From Cristatella mucedo (taxonomy: Eukaryota > Bryozoa > Phylactolaemata > Cristatellidae): a DNA stretch of 64,000 nt. This document shows, in pieces, positions 1 to 26,130 of the stretch (the stretch's first letter is position 1; each line of letters opens with the position of its first letter). Location of the stretch: contig WPIO01000005.1 in the NCBI GenBank assembly GCA_009760855.2, positions 1,162,501 through 1,226,500 on the forward strand. The letters are read 5' to 3'. The notes under the pieces are model-generated. The model saw only the letters and a program-made list of their open reading frames with translations, had not been told where the DNA came from and ran no database searches. Both the position numbers and the translations under genes were made by a program.

Positions 1-478
1 GCAGGATCGTATTCTTACAGGACGGTATGCATGCTTGCAACCTGCTTCCCAACCCAATAAAGACGACCCCTAAGTGGCAAGCTAGAGGTCCACTACAGGG
101 TAGAGCCTTTTCAGCACCTTCCACACAGCTGGCTAGCTGGCTACGAAGCTGCAGTGAAGCACGAGCTACCACGAGCTTGCAGAACGTCTAGAGGATTTTC
201 TAGAGGTACCCAGCCTTAGGGTTGTTTCTTAGTAGGGGCCTATCACACACCACGCCCGAGTTTTTTTGTTGTTGACTATAAAGGCTGGGACGGGACTTCT
301 TCGATGTACACCTATTCTCCTGCTGCCGATCGTGGCAAATCCTTTCCAGCTATTTCCATGCTGCTCACTTCCTCGACTGCCCTGCTAACTAAGCTATGTG
401 TCTCACATTCTCTTTGTTGCGTTACAGGAAATCTTCAAGGGAATATACTTATTCGAACCAGTGCCAAGCACGCATTGC

Positions 479-14517
<14,039 letters not shown>

Positions 14518-15090
14518 TCTAATTTTTTTCTATCAGTTCACTCCATATGGCAGACGCAGCAGTAGAAATCTACTTTGCATGATATTAGGATAACCACGGT
14601 CCTTTTCGTAATTTGGGAGGGTACCTAGTCGCAGGCTCGCGGTTCGCTAGTCTCAAGCAACAGCGGTAAGCCCCAGGCAGCTAGTAGCTTCCGGTAAGCT
14701 GGGCGTGCCCTCAGAACTCCCAGTGCACCCTGGGAGGGGGCAGGTTGCCATTGGAGACCAGCCTGGCTGCGGCTTGCGTCTGCTCGCGGTGGGCTGGGGA
14801 TGGGGGCGCCTTCGCTTACCCCCATCCACCGCTATCCGCAGCAGCTGCTGCAGCAGTCGCCACAGCAGCCGCAGCAGCCACAGCAGCCGCTGCCGCCACA
14901 GCAGCCACAACCCGAAACCTCATCGAACCAGATAAGCTGTTTACTGGGCCGTTTATCCTTGGGCGGAAACCTCCGATCGCCAATAACCGTTAACTAGGTC
15001 ATCTACGCTTCTCAACACTATCGATATTTTGGTAAAGTCTGATATGCAGTTTTTCCAGAAATGTGATGCTTCGTCTTCTTCTCCTATCAG

Positions 15091-15377
15091 GTGCAAATTC
15101 GTTATTCGAGACAACCGGCCCGGCTGTAGCTTTTCCGGGCCATCTGACCACCAAACCTCTGTTGGAGCAATTCGATCCCACCATATTTATCATTAAAGAG
15201 CAGATCTTTACTCAACAGAAAGCTCATGTGCGTGCCTATACAATCCGATACTTGCACTTAAGCACCAACAACGAGCTGCGGGTAGACACCAAAAGACGTC
15301 TCTTGTTATCCGATACCAAGGGCCAAGCAAATTCAAAGGATGTATACCACTGCATGAATACGATTACCAAGCGTCAG
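15091..15377 (+). CDS. Candidate exon, unknown gene, divergent to the AAK1-like gene
   Basis: A strong acceptor (CTTCTTCTCCTATCAG) is followed by 95 open codons and a CAG|GTAGCG donor, phase 1 to phase 0. The product segment is mixed in composition (it includes LLEQFDPTIFIIKEQ and DVYHCMNTITKRQ), contains no repeat, and matches no family I recognise. It starts about 570 bases upstream of the kinase start codon, so the two genes could share a promoter region. The open frame runs on past the donor into a LINE tail at 15.49 kb, which suggests the later part is not coding. No upstream exon was identified. Confidence 0.4.
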
Positions 15378-15487
15378 GTAGCGCTTTGCTGCAGAAGCCA
15401 GGGCTATTATGCTCGGGTTGAATGCAGTCCTAAGCAGTCGGAATGGCTCAAACCAGCGCCACGCAGACCGACAGCTGGATCTTCAGA

Positions 15488-15910
15488 CGTTAATAATACT
15501 AATAATACATTTGTGTAGCCCCCACGAAGAACTTAATCTCTTTCTGGGCACTTTACATTTGCTACAAAGGAAGCATGATTGAAGCGGCGTTAGTAGTAGC
15601 ACGCTAAATGACAACGAGCATAACATGGTTATGTGACTTTCGCTGGGTCAGCACGTATATACGATTAGTGGCAGCATGCACAGTGTCAGCACGCATAACC
15701 ATGCAAAGGATGAATCGCTTAGACCCACTAAGCGCTGTGATAAATAGCGTTTTTAGCTTTTTTTATATGTCGTCAAGTAGGTAAACGATTTGATTTAGAA
15801 AGCGGGTGGTATGGTGCTTAGCCTGGTGGGGTGTAGATCTCAGAGGTAGGCTGGAGCCAATGAATGGAAGGACCAAAAAATGAGTGATCGAGCCTTGAAG
15901 TTCTCGGGTT
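15488..15910 (-). mobile_element. L2/CR1-like LINE 3' fragment
   Basis: Starts with AATAATACTAATAATAC and a tail hairpin (AAGAACTTAATCTCTTTCTGGGC) and extends through the 3' UTR to decayed C-terminal coding sequence (GCCTGGTGGGGTGTAG, AGGCTGGAGCCAATGAATG). Confidence 0.7.
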
Positions 15911-15999
15911 TCAAAATTTACGCCATCCTAGTCAATTGTCCATTTTATCGTTATGCGTGCTGACACTGATAACAGACTGACCAACCAACTAAACCAACT

Positions 16000-16060
16000 G
16001 ACTTGCTTCCTTCCCAGCACAAGTAAAATGCCTAGAAAGAGATTTACTTATCTTCGATGC
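16000..16060 (+). mobile_element. LINE tail fragment
   Basis: GCACAAGTAAAATGCCTAGAAAGAGATTTACTTATCTTCG is a decayed plus-strand tail hairpin. Confidence 0.45.
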
Positions 16061-16069
16061 TATTGTCAG

Positions 16070-18680
16070 CTCTACGGATGAGCTGCTACTTCCGCGGCAC
16101 TCACTTTATTGACTGTGCTTCTCACTCAACTACGCTTTCACTTTTTCTTTGTAGCGTGAGATAATAACCGTTGGCTACCACATGCGTACCGAAAGCCACT
16201 TAGGCTTTGAGTACATCACAGCACACTCCCCTGTGACACCCACTCATTCTTGGTGGCTTTGTGTAGATACAGAAAGAGATACCTTACAGTACACATGATC
16301 AACCACGCTCCATGCCGTAGTCACCCTATTCAAAAATTTGCTTAAGTTGAAATCAGCGAACTTGCAAAGTACTTCAGCTGCTGGGATAGCCAGCCGCGAT
16401 TTACTTTACTTGTTTAGTTTTAGCTAAATGCACTACTTCGCTTTCGTTCACGAATGTTAGCAATAGTTGTCTTTTGCGAATGCGTCGGCCTTCCGCTGCT
16501 GCGTTGAAAACTGATTCCTAGGTCACGTATATGAGCAAAATTATGAGAGAGACTAGCAGGAGACCGACTGACCGGCAGGTTGTCGCTTGCATTGTAGCGG
16601 CACACGCCCAGCGAACTAAAAATGCGTGGAGATCATGTTTCTGGTCTTTTCCATTCAGCTCGTCGCCCTCGTTCGACGTGCTTATCTGTACAAGCAAGTG
16701 AGCAGATCTGCATGACTCGTTTTGACGCTAAATGGAGTGAATCTCTATAATAAGCTAGGTGCGTTAGTCAATCAGCTCGTCACAGCTAAAGTGTCGCAAT
16801 TGTATATTACTTTCACTAGATTATGACGTAAAATTGCACGTGGTGGATTATTACGTAATGTTGTGCCCAATGGAACGTCGCGAGAGTGTGAACTTAAAAA
16901 ATGAGTTTTTCAAAGAATGGCCAACGCCGCATCCCAGCAGCTTTCGCTCTCAGCATTACGACCCAAATGACAATTTTAGAGGAAATCCCCTTCTTCCTTC
17001 GGTTATTGACCTTGAGGAAATGGCTGCTTACGCAGTATAATGCAAGGACAGACGATTTCATACAAGTGTTGTGCAAATTCAGTGAAACCATTCTCATTTA
17101 TCTTTTCGTTGTATCTTTACCTTCGTCGGAAATAGCAAGGCTACTTCTTCCGTTGTCTAAACACCCTTTGTCGCTGGCGCGACTGCGAAGTTGCTGCAGC
17201 GTGGTGAGCAAGTCGTTTGAATTTTTCTGCTACCGTCTCTCGAGCAAGTTGAGAGCGGCGCGATTACAATTACCATCAGGAAACAGATTTGCGTAACTTT
17301 GTGTGATAAGATCTGTACATTTAAGATTGATATTCAAAAACATTTAAGATTATGTAAGATTGATACAAATAAGTGAGTTTAACTTTTTTCGCTGCAGTGC
17401 GCTGCGTTTATCCGTTTTGTTAAGTTCGCACGCACTATTTCCATCTTCCGGAAACGGACACACAAATTTTCTGCTGGATCTGCTGCAATTTTTTCTGTTT
17501 CAAATTTGTCCTGTCTTGCGAGACGGGCTAAAACCTTGTAAATGGATAACAATGACAAGTTCACAGTTCACGCAAGTCCGCAATCTCCAGCAATCACTGC
17601 GTAGGTTTAGCAGTGCAAAGCTCTTGCGAGGTTGCTCTATGCTGTTAGGTTCACAGAATCTTCGCTGTGGCAAACGCTGTCGAGTCAGTAAAGGTATCCT
17701 GCTTTATCCACATAACTGACCGAATTACTGGGCGTGGGTAACGCAATTAGCAAGCGGCTTGGCATAGGAAATATATTGAATGTTGCTTATAGATAAGCGA
17801 CCGGAAGTTGACCGCTAACGGTAAGAGAGCTGCAGCAGATTGGCCAGAGGTTAAAGTGGTCTACAGCGAGTCAGCACTCAAACCTGTGAGCGATTTATAT
17901 GTCAGCAACAAACTGAAAGCGTTGGCTGCATTGAGATCACCCCAGTCCTCACCGCAGCCTCTGGTGCGTCCGAGCAACGAGGAAGGAGGAAGCGCCGTCG
18001 AGGGAGACCGGATGCTGCGACCTCAGGCTGCTGCTGTCTGCTGGCAGCTCTCGTCGTTTCGCAGCGAAGTTCCTAAAAAACAAGCTTCTCTTACAGCGCA
18101 TGTAAAGTGCCTAGAAGGAGATGAGTTCTCTGAGAGGGCTATAAAAAATGTAGTATTTTTATTAAATAAGGAGCGACGCCATGTTAGCGCATCCGGCTCC
18201 GCTCCGTTCAAGTTCGCACCAGCGGTGGGAGCCACTTTCAAGTGAGCTCTTTCACTAGAAAATTTACTCGTGTCGACCGCTTTCTAAAAGTGCTACCCGT
18301 CTTGGCAACTAGTAAAGAATTTTAAGAGATAAGCTCTCTCGTCGATTCGTATACTGCTCACAGGATGTCACTGGAAAAAAAGGGAGCCATTTGTTGATCT
18401 TTTCCACCTGCGTAGTATGCGGTACGTTGGCTTAAGGTAGCGGTACCGTCAAAAGAGACACACCCACCCGTCCGTCCGTCCGTAGCAACGGCAGTACCAA
18501 ACGTATGTAGGTAGCATTGTTAGCTTCGAATTGTACCCACACTCAGAGTTATATTGTAAACATTTAAAATTTCTGACGACGTTAGTATGCAGTATATTGG
18601 TTGAGCAAACTGCTCATCTACCTGTGGTGCTGAATAGCTGCAGTTAGCTTTTAGCTTATTTTAATGCTTCAAAGTCAGGA
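16070..18680. other. Non-genic stretch with weak open frames
   Basis: Several open stretches of 60-145 codons on the plus strand (16834-17040, 16901-17296, 17808-18245) look mildly protein-like, but lack convincing splice borders. The last is interrupted by a LINE tail. (CCGT)n lies at 18468-18485. I see no supported gene. Confidence 0.4.
18085..18165 (+). mobile_element. LINE tail fragment
   Basis: GCGCATGTAAAGTGCCTAGAAGGAGATGAGTTCTCTGAGAGGGC followed by an AT-rich run. Its insertion inside an open stretch (17808-18245) argues that stretch is not a gene. Confidence 0.65.
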
Positions 18681-18689
18681 GACGACGTA

Positions 18690-18775
18690 ACTGCAGTCGG
18701 CAATGGTTCCAGGCTTTGGGAGCATATGAAATAATACCGCGGTCTCCAAAGTTTTGAGGTGTGTTTGCAGTGTAA
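18690..18775 (-). mobile_element. LINE C-terminal coding fragment
   Basis: GGTTCCAGGCTTTGGGAGCATATGAA...GGTCTCCAAAG is the antisense of the conserved block around AWNSLP. Confidence 0.55.
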
Positions 18776-18779
18776 TGTG

Positions 18780-19480
18780 TGTTCTTATTTTGCCCATGAG
18801 AGCTAAATCTCTACCCTGGCGCTTCATAACTCACTGCAAGAGAATCAATAAACAAGGGTTAATATGATGCACTATTTCACGTTTAGGTGCGCATGCAACA
18901 GCACACAAGTACCATACTCGGCCAGCATGCTTAAAGCACACGCGAAGACTCTTTGAGCACCGATTAGAAGGACCCCTTTCCACTGATTCGCACTTTGTAG
19001 CGTGCACAGGTAAGCACGTAAAAGCACATAGAAACAGAGCAGACAAGTTCACTGGGGTGCAGGTAAAGCGTACGGACGGGTTTTTAGCCGAGACTTGTGC
19101 GATACAAAGGAACTGCAAGCGGTCACCGAGACCGTTTTTGGTGGATTTTGGTGGAATCTGGTGGATGCAAATCGAAGGCCCGATCAATCGCCCACAAGGA
19201 TCGCAATTTAGTACTAGGAACGGGAGACGACTGGAAGTGCCGAGGAGCGGCATAAGCACAGCGGAAGAGCAAGGAGGTCGGACAGGTGGCACATTCGTGT
19301 AAGCGAGTGAGGCGACCTGTAGGCTACACTGAGGGTCCAGAAGTGAATTCTCTTCTCGATAGGGAGCCAATGAAGCTCTGACGGAAGTGACGTGGCGTGG
19401 CAGGCGAGCCAGGGCGCGGGAAAGGAGTCCTGAAGATTAAGGGCGCAGGAAACGAGTCGTGAAGAAACAGTAATTACAGC
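18780..19480. other. No recognised feature
   Basis: Mixed-composition DNA without LINE, SINE or exon signals I trust; a GGTGGA triplication (19139-19165) is the only local pattern. Confidence 0.4.
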
Positions 19481-19800
19481 AATCTAGACGCAATGTAACA
19501 AACACTCGGCGAACTAGTTTGGCTGTCGCATTCTTATCTAAGCAGGCCGTGGCCCTGATTATGGCGACGTTCTCAATTTGAAAATTGACCGACTTGACCT
19601 GAAAATTGACCGACTTGACTGCGGAGGAGATTCACTCATCAGATGACAAGTCGTTTTGGAAAAGTTCGCCAAGGTCACGACATGACATCCCCGGATTGAT
19701 GCTAGCGGACACAATCTTGAAGGCGTTTTCCAGCTTCGGGATGAGACTAAGGCTTGCCCGTAGCTGTTCGGTTTTACTTATCATCTGCTAGCTTCAGCAA
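19480..19800 (-). mobile_element. Degenerate LINE RT fragment
   Basis: On the minus strand KLVRRVF..LRLDCCNY-like, then the DLGELFQNDLSSDE block and an RKLEN block can be followed across frame breaks. A 21-base segment (GAAAATTGACCGACTTGACCT) is duplicated in tandem at 19578-19620. Confidence 0.6.
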
Positions 19801-20104
19801 GGAAGTAACCATCCAAACGCGAATGTTGTCGATATAGAATGTGATGGATCAAACGATTCGGACGAGGAACTCCGTTCTTTGTCGAACGGCTGTACGCGAG
19901 GCTAGCACCTGAATCTGGGTAAGGTTGTCTTCACGCCCGGCGGAGGGCTCTTGTAGCCCCAGCTAAACAAATCTGCCCCCCTCCGGCTGGTAATCGAAGC
20001 TGCGAGCGGAAGACACTTTGCCCAGACTGAGGCTCATAACCATTCTTAATAAACCGAGTCCGAATGCTGATTAAAGCTTCAAGAGCTCAGACGAAGTCTT
20101 CTTG

Positions 20105-20870
20105 GACTTTTGAGTGTTCACGCTTGGATGGCAGCTAGCTTTCTCAAATTGAATGGTGACAAATCCAACTTATTAAGTACATGCAAACCAAGTACTTCCC
20201 GGAAACTGAACAGCTTAACTATCCATATGGGGTCTGCCAGCGGATTTCCTGTAGCACCTTTGCGAAACCTGAGTGTTCCCTTCCAAAATGACTTTTGACT
20301 TGATGAGTACACCAGCTCCATAGTCAAGTCTGCCTATTTTCAGCTACATGACAACTCGAAAATATCGGGCTCTCTGGGATGAGCAAACTGCAGCCAAGCC
20401 GGTCTCTGCATTTAGGTGATGTCGGCTAGACTTATGTGACTCACTATTCGTAGATCTTCCTGCCGTGCAAAAACACGCATACAGTTAGTAAAAATACTTG
20501 GCAGCCAGACTTGGCTGCTGCACGCGTCGCAACTGCCATGTTACAACACTGCTCGCCAATCTGCACTGGGTCCCAATCAAGCAGCAGCGCATCAGTTTAA
20601 AAATTGTCACTGCACCTTTTGATCCCTACTGATTCTCTGGCTTTGGCTGTCTACCTGTCTACTTTGAACTATTTTCACTGCATGCTTCTCGTCGCACCAG
20701 CTGCTCTTCTGACTCCGGTCGATTACTTGTGCCTCTAACTAACTTCAAATCTCTCGGAGACCGAACCATCCTTTACTATGATACCAAAGCTTGCAACTAA
20801 CCACTGACTGACAGTAAGTTATCTCCTGATTTAACGAAATTCAAAATATGCTGAAAACCTACCTGGCCCA
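20105..20870 (+). mobile_element. Degenerate LINE RT fragment
   Basis: Plus strand HAWMAASFLKLNGDKSNLL, an LNSLTIHMGSAS block, a decayed SLVCVMLLA-type thumb block and a final block near ACN, in the order of the intact copy at 4.3-5.1 kb, with several frame breaks. Confidence 0.75.
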
Positions 20871-20874
20871 CATC

Positions 20875-22220
20875 GCCTGTGCTCTGTAGGAGTGAATTGT
20901 CCCTTTGTTTGGTTTTGCTATAGGAATGAACAAGGGCAGCAGCTGCATGTTTTTGTACAGCACCCCAGAAACATTGTGATTTGCTTAGATGTGTAATGAC
21001 TGAGTGAGTGCTACAAACCGGTGGTCCTACTAACTGGAGGCCATGAGTCTTTATGTACTTGTGCATACTTGTCGTAGCATGATCATTGTGCGTTTCGGAT
21101 TGTTGCCTAAGCCGGATACCTTGCTGTTCATTAGCTGTTAGCTGTCGCTTCTCTAGAAGAGACTTGGAAAATACTTGAATAGAGATCAATTTCTCTTAGG
21201 CCGTTGTGCAAAATATTTATTAATATATTTGTATGTCTATCCGCCCAAAAATAATGGCTCCAGTGTGAAGAGTCGTCGTCTTCATGAATCAATAGACTAA
21301 AAAATGACTGACATTTGGGACCTCGACAAATCTGGTCGCCCCCTTTAAAACAAAAATGACAGCCTCCACTGAAAACCAAGCCTGAGCGTGCATGCTCGCC
21401 GTTCTAACAACCCTAATTGCCCCATCTAACATATTATAGGGCCTCTTGAAAATACGTGTACCGAAGGCTCGCGGCACTATGCAAACTATTGAGTTCGCAG
21501 AGTGCCATGCTTATTTAAGCCGCTTCTTCACTTAGCTTTCTGCGCCCGCCACTTTTTCGTCCATCTGACTGAGTGGCAGTTTGCGGGCAAAAAACACCGT
21601 CCATTTGTTTCATTTGTATTCACAATGTATACTCTAAACTGTCCACCATTTCAAAATTCATGTTCACTCACTTTCCAATGTAATCCACAAGAACAATGAA
21701 GGCTTTACGAAGACGAAAGACAGATGTACCTGCGCTTTAATCCCTGTGGTTTTATTTAATTGATGACACTGCCCCTGATCGCTGTACGAGTGGGCTGTGA
21801 CACTCGATGTGGTAAGCAGCCGGGCCTATTAGTGGTTGTTTTGCCAAGGGAGTCGGGGGGGACTCCGGTGGGCGAGAGGGGCGAGGAGAGTTGTGCTTCG
21901 CCCTGCTCCGTGTGTAGGTGGAATAAACTGGTGGTGTTGCACGCCGGCTAGCGTTCTGTGCCGTTCGCGACGATAATTCAGGCTACAATCCCTACCTGTC
22001 TTCGAGCAACTTCAGCACTGAAATGTGCTAGAGATCACGAAAATGTATGTAATTTTCATTAAGTCTTCCTTCTGCCATTTCATCCAAGAAACTTGAACGA
22101 TCGATGGCCCTGCCACTGAAAGATTAAATCAATTCATCAGATCTTAATAGCACGTTCTAATCGAGATTTCGAGCTAACAGTCCGCAGAAACCGCTCTGCT
22201 TCGGCTTAAGTACGACTTTC
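20875..22220. other. No recognised feature
   Basis: Likely old transposon remains around a GAACAAGGGCAGCAGC segment; no coding signal with splice support. Confidence 0.35.
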
Positions 22221-22229
22221 CTAAGCAAT

Positions 22230-23670
22230 ATTGATCAGGGCAGGGCCTCTCTGCTGAGACTCCTAGATCTATCAGCAGCGTGCGACACCATTGACCACCA
22301 GATCCTTCGGGAGCGCCTTTCAACTCGCCTCAGTATCGCTGGCTCAGTATGCGTTAAGCTGGCCTAGGTCCTACCTCAGAGAGAGATGTCATAGTGTAGA
22401 TGCCTGTAAGCAGCTAACGGTCACATTGGGGCCCTCATAGTAAGGGCACAACACAGAGCTCAGGCTCAGGGTCCTTTTCATGATGTGCACTCTCCCTCAG
22501 GCCGATTTAATCTTAAAAGACAATCATCTTGACTTTTAGTTTTACGATGACGATACCCAGCAGTACCTATTTCTCGGCCGTTCCAAGCCTTATTCCTCGA
22601 GTGACTCACTAAATGTCCTTGTTGCCTGTATCGACGACATTCGCGTTTGGGGGGCTACTAATTTCTTGAAGCGTGGCGATGATACGACCGAACCAATAGT
22701 TATGGGAAAACCTAGTTTCATTCGAAAGCTGGAAGACCTGGCTCTCAGGATTGGTTAATTTAGCAGCACTCTAGTGAGATCGTGCAGTAATATTTTCCTT
22801 AGATGGGTAAATTCCTTCCACTGTCGAGTTAGCCTATGTTCAACTAAGGAGCAGTGCCAAAATCAGGGCCTGCTTAGACGAGAGTGCGAGAGCCACCAAA
22901 CTGTAGGTGCCTAGGTGATCGAAACTCACTTTATTCGAGACTTCTGGCCTGCGCCCTTAATCGTCTGCAGCGGGTGCAAACTGAGCGGCTTAACTGGTCT
23001 CTCATCAGCGATGAAGCTGCCACATCGCATCACTTCTGTCTGAGCTTCACAGTCTCGCTCTCGAGAATAGAATTAACTATTAGATCCTCAGTCTGACATG
23101 CAGATCACTTCAGTCACCTGTACCAGCCTTGACCTATCCGACATCTTTGCTCCTCCATCACGTGCTCTCGAACTTTACCCGCCACTTAACCTGCGGTCAT
23201 CTCACCGTCCCTCGCCACACTAAACTGAAATCTTTTGATGATCAAACCTTCAGCACCAATGAATCGAACGTTAAGCCAGAGGTCTTACTAACCCATGGCC
23301 TAGAGAGGCTTCATGTTTGCATTAGCATGCTAGGCCAAGCAGTATGCTTGCGTTTGTTTGTTTTGATACCGTACTTATAACCAGCCCTTTGGTATTTAAT
23401 CTCTTGAAGTGAGTTGGAAAGGTCTGGATAGTGATTGCGTTTTCTTAAAGAGCTTACAAATCGACGTGTTATTACTATTACACCCTGCATTGCTGGCATT
23501 CCCATTTGGATGGCAGCAAACTTTCTCAAACTGAATGACGATAAAAGCCACCCTAATAGTTGTATGTAAATCTAGTGTTACTCGAAACTGGAAAGTATGG
23601 GTCTCAAAATGTGCTCGGCCCGCATACCTCATGGAGTTTCTGCACGAAACCTGGGTGCCCCGATGTCCAT
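22230..23670 (+). mobile_element. Degenerate LINE RT region, possibly two copies
   Basis: Plus strand: an RT motif A-like LLDLSAACDTIDHQIL (22.26 kb), YDDDTQQYLFL in place of the catalytic YADD (22.55 kb), an ACIDDIRVWGATNFLKRGDD block (22.63 kb) and a C-terminal decay product to about 23.3 kb. At 23.5 kb a second WMAANFLKLNDDKS block begins again, so a second fragment follows. Many stops. Confidence 0.72.
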
Positions 23671-24506
23671 TAGCAGTCCGACCGCATCCTTCCGGTCAAC
23701 CAATGGGGGGGGGGGCCTGTAGCCCTCATTGCCTCCCTCCGCCGTCGACGGCAACATTCTCGTCCTGATTGGGCTTTTTCCGGCTACTAGATAGTGCTGC
23801 GAGTTACCCCGAGCAACGGGAGCTAAAGTGGCTCAGTTTAAAGCGACACAGTGGTGCTTTCGAGAGGTGGCAAGTATTCGCGGGTAAAGCCGGAATGCGT
23901 ACGAACGAACCTACCGAGGATAAGGAGGCGCCTGAACGATGACCTCACGTTAGCTAGCCAATCGTTAGCCGCCCTTCCTAGCGAGGCTGCGGCCGCTTCT
24001 CTGCGTCTTGCCGGCCAGTGTGCACTAGAGAGCGTCGGCCGTCCGGTCAGAGAGCCTCACGGCTGCAGACTGAGAGTGTGCGGATGCCAAGCGAGGCCGC
24101 CGGTCAGCGGCACTCGATGACTGTAAGCACAGGCCGCCGGCACCAGTCAACCACTGTCACTGTCACTGGCCACGCTTCGACCTCTCATCTGCGAAGCAGC
24201 GGAACAGCACTCAGCGAGAGCGCACCTGCTGCCAAGCCGATGCGCTCAGCACCTACACCGTGTGACCTGCCGGCTCCCGCGACGCTGCAAGAGTAATTAT
24301 TCACGTCACTGACCACCATGTCTCGAAATGAAGGTGACTAATACTAAAATTAGCATTAATGGAGGCTCGTAATTCTCGAACTCGCCAGGTGGAGAGTGTA
24401 CTCGGAGGGGCTTTGGGAGGGAGAGATTAGCAAGCTTAACACAGAGCGAGAGAGAGAGAGAGGGAGAAGAGAGAGAGAGAGAGAGAAGAGGGAGAGAGAG
24501 AGAGAA

Positions 24507-24581
<75 letters not shown>

Positions 24582-25230
24582 GAGGGCGTTCGAAAGAATC
24601 TGTACAGGTGCAGCCACTTGGCATTCTGTTTCCACGTATTTTCGGGATGGATTGCATTGCGTCGAAGCTCTAATTTTGATTCTGCTCCAAGTAATTAGCC
24701 AGCCAACCTTCGGATTCGGTCGAACTTGCAGGGCAAGCTCCAATGTTCAACCAGGCCGCTGCCGAAAGCCACAGGCCAGCAAACTGCCACAGTCACCTCA
24801 GACAGCCCCCAAAATAATTTTTCGATTATTTTATAAGCAATACTGGTGCTGTAGGATAGAAAATGAAGTCGCAAGCCATAGCTCGACTGCGCCATCTCCA
24901 CCACCACACGGCAGGTCATTTTAACAGAATGTCGGATGTCTTAAGTGTTTTCTGGTGAAAATCTCAAGTCAGTGCAGCATGTCCGCTGAAACAAGTTCTT
25001 CCGAGTTCGTCTGGCTGTATTGACATGGCTCAGCTTTAAGCAAACGAACTATAGGCTAGTGGCGATGCATACGGTCTACTTCCTGTTCTTTCCGTAGCAA
25101 GTCAGCTGAGCTGATGAGTCGATAGTCTGAGGTGAGGGGTGCCATGAACTACTAAGTTCCTCTGAAACGACGAGCATACAACGTTACTCGATGGCATGCA
25201 AACGAGTGGCGAACATGTTATTACTAAGAG
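23670..25230. other. GC-rich patch and GA microsatellite, no supported gene
   Basis: 23.7-24.3 kb is GC- and CpG-richer than its surroundings and open in two frames without family resemblance; the rest is the GA array and unique DNA. Confidence 0.4.
24445..24580. repeat. (GA)n microsatellite
   Basis: GA run with regular GAAGAGGG interruptions in the left half, perfect in the right half. Confidence 0.97.
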
Positions 25231-25236
25231 CCATAC

Positions 25237-25368
25237 CTTGTTGCTTTTGAGCCCAGCTAGAACAGTTCGGATCACATCAAATCGAGGGCATGGGCTAATA
25301 TCGCCCATCAAAAACTTGGCTGCGAATTCATTGGGCTTCTTAAGAGTAGCTCTGACAGTATTCATTAC
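25237..25368 (-). CDS. Candidate exon e of an unknown gene
   Basis: Forty-four codons, phase 0 at both ends: acceptor GTGGTCAG, donor AACAAG|GTATGG. Product begins VMNTVRATLKKPNEF and includes ISPCPRFDVIRTVLAGLKSN, which looks like a conserved globular segment, but I do not recognise it. The exon could also be a first exon starting at the internal ATG. Phase agrees with exon d across the 26-29 kb LINE cluster. Confidence 0.45.
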
Positions 25369-25369
25369 C

Positions 25370-26130
25370 TGACCACAATTTTCTCATGTACGGCAAAACC
25401 TGTATGTTTTTAACTCCAGAAATTTCGCATTTTGGAGATTTTGCCATCTAATGTGCTGATTATCAGATTGTTTTGTATCACAAATAAGTGAACAGCCGTG
25501 AATGGCCACACAAGTCAACTATGACGATGGTCAACTACAGTGAATTAATACTACTTACAATAAAGACGGAATATGACTAATTCCATTCAATAAATTTGCG
25601 TGCGTTTTCAGAATATGATACATTTTGTGAATCTTAATGAATTTAAAGCTTCTCTCAGCTCTTACTAAATAATTGTTTTGAATCTTGGCGTTTCTGTACA
25701 GCCAGAGGTGAAAGGTTGCGGACGACGACGGTCATTTATTGTCAACCAGGTAGCAATCCCGGCGTTACCTTGGACTTTTCTTACTTTCTCCTGATGTTTT
25801 TTAAACAGAAATCGCCATCCACTCATTCTGGAGGATTTCAGCGTCCATTTTTTCCACTCGCCTAACGCGCTGTGTTCCAGATTGCATTCACTGTCCGAGT
25901 CTGTCCGGCCGGATCGATCCTCACACGATCGCTTTCCAGCTTATACACACACATACAAAAGGCTCTCACTCCCAAATTATCTCATGATTGAAAGCTATCC
26001 ACCCATATCCTAATGTTATGTAATGTATCTCCGTCTGTAACTCTACAAAGCCATATAGACTGTGTGGGTGTTACGCAGGACAGTTTTGTATGGAGCACTC
26101 ACAGCCCAGGCGGCTTTCGGTAGCATTCGG
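25370..26130. other. AT-rich unique DNA, no recognised feature
   Basis: A short stretch at 26025-26052 is the reverse complement of a motif at 11236-11262 (AGAGTTACAGAC-GAGATACAT), hinting at another dispersed repeat. Confidence 0.4.

Noticed and set aside
17808-18245. Plus-strand gene of 145 codons
   Set aside because: The frame runs through a LINE tail fragment at 18085-18165.
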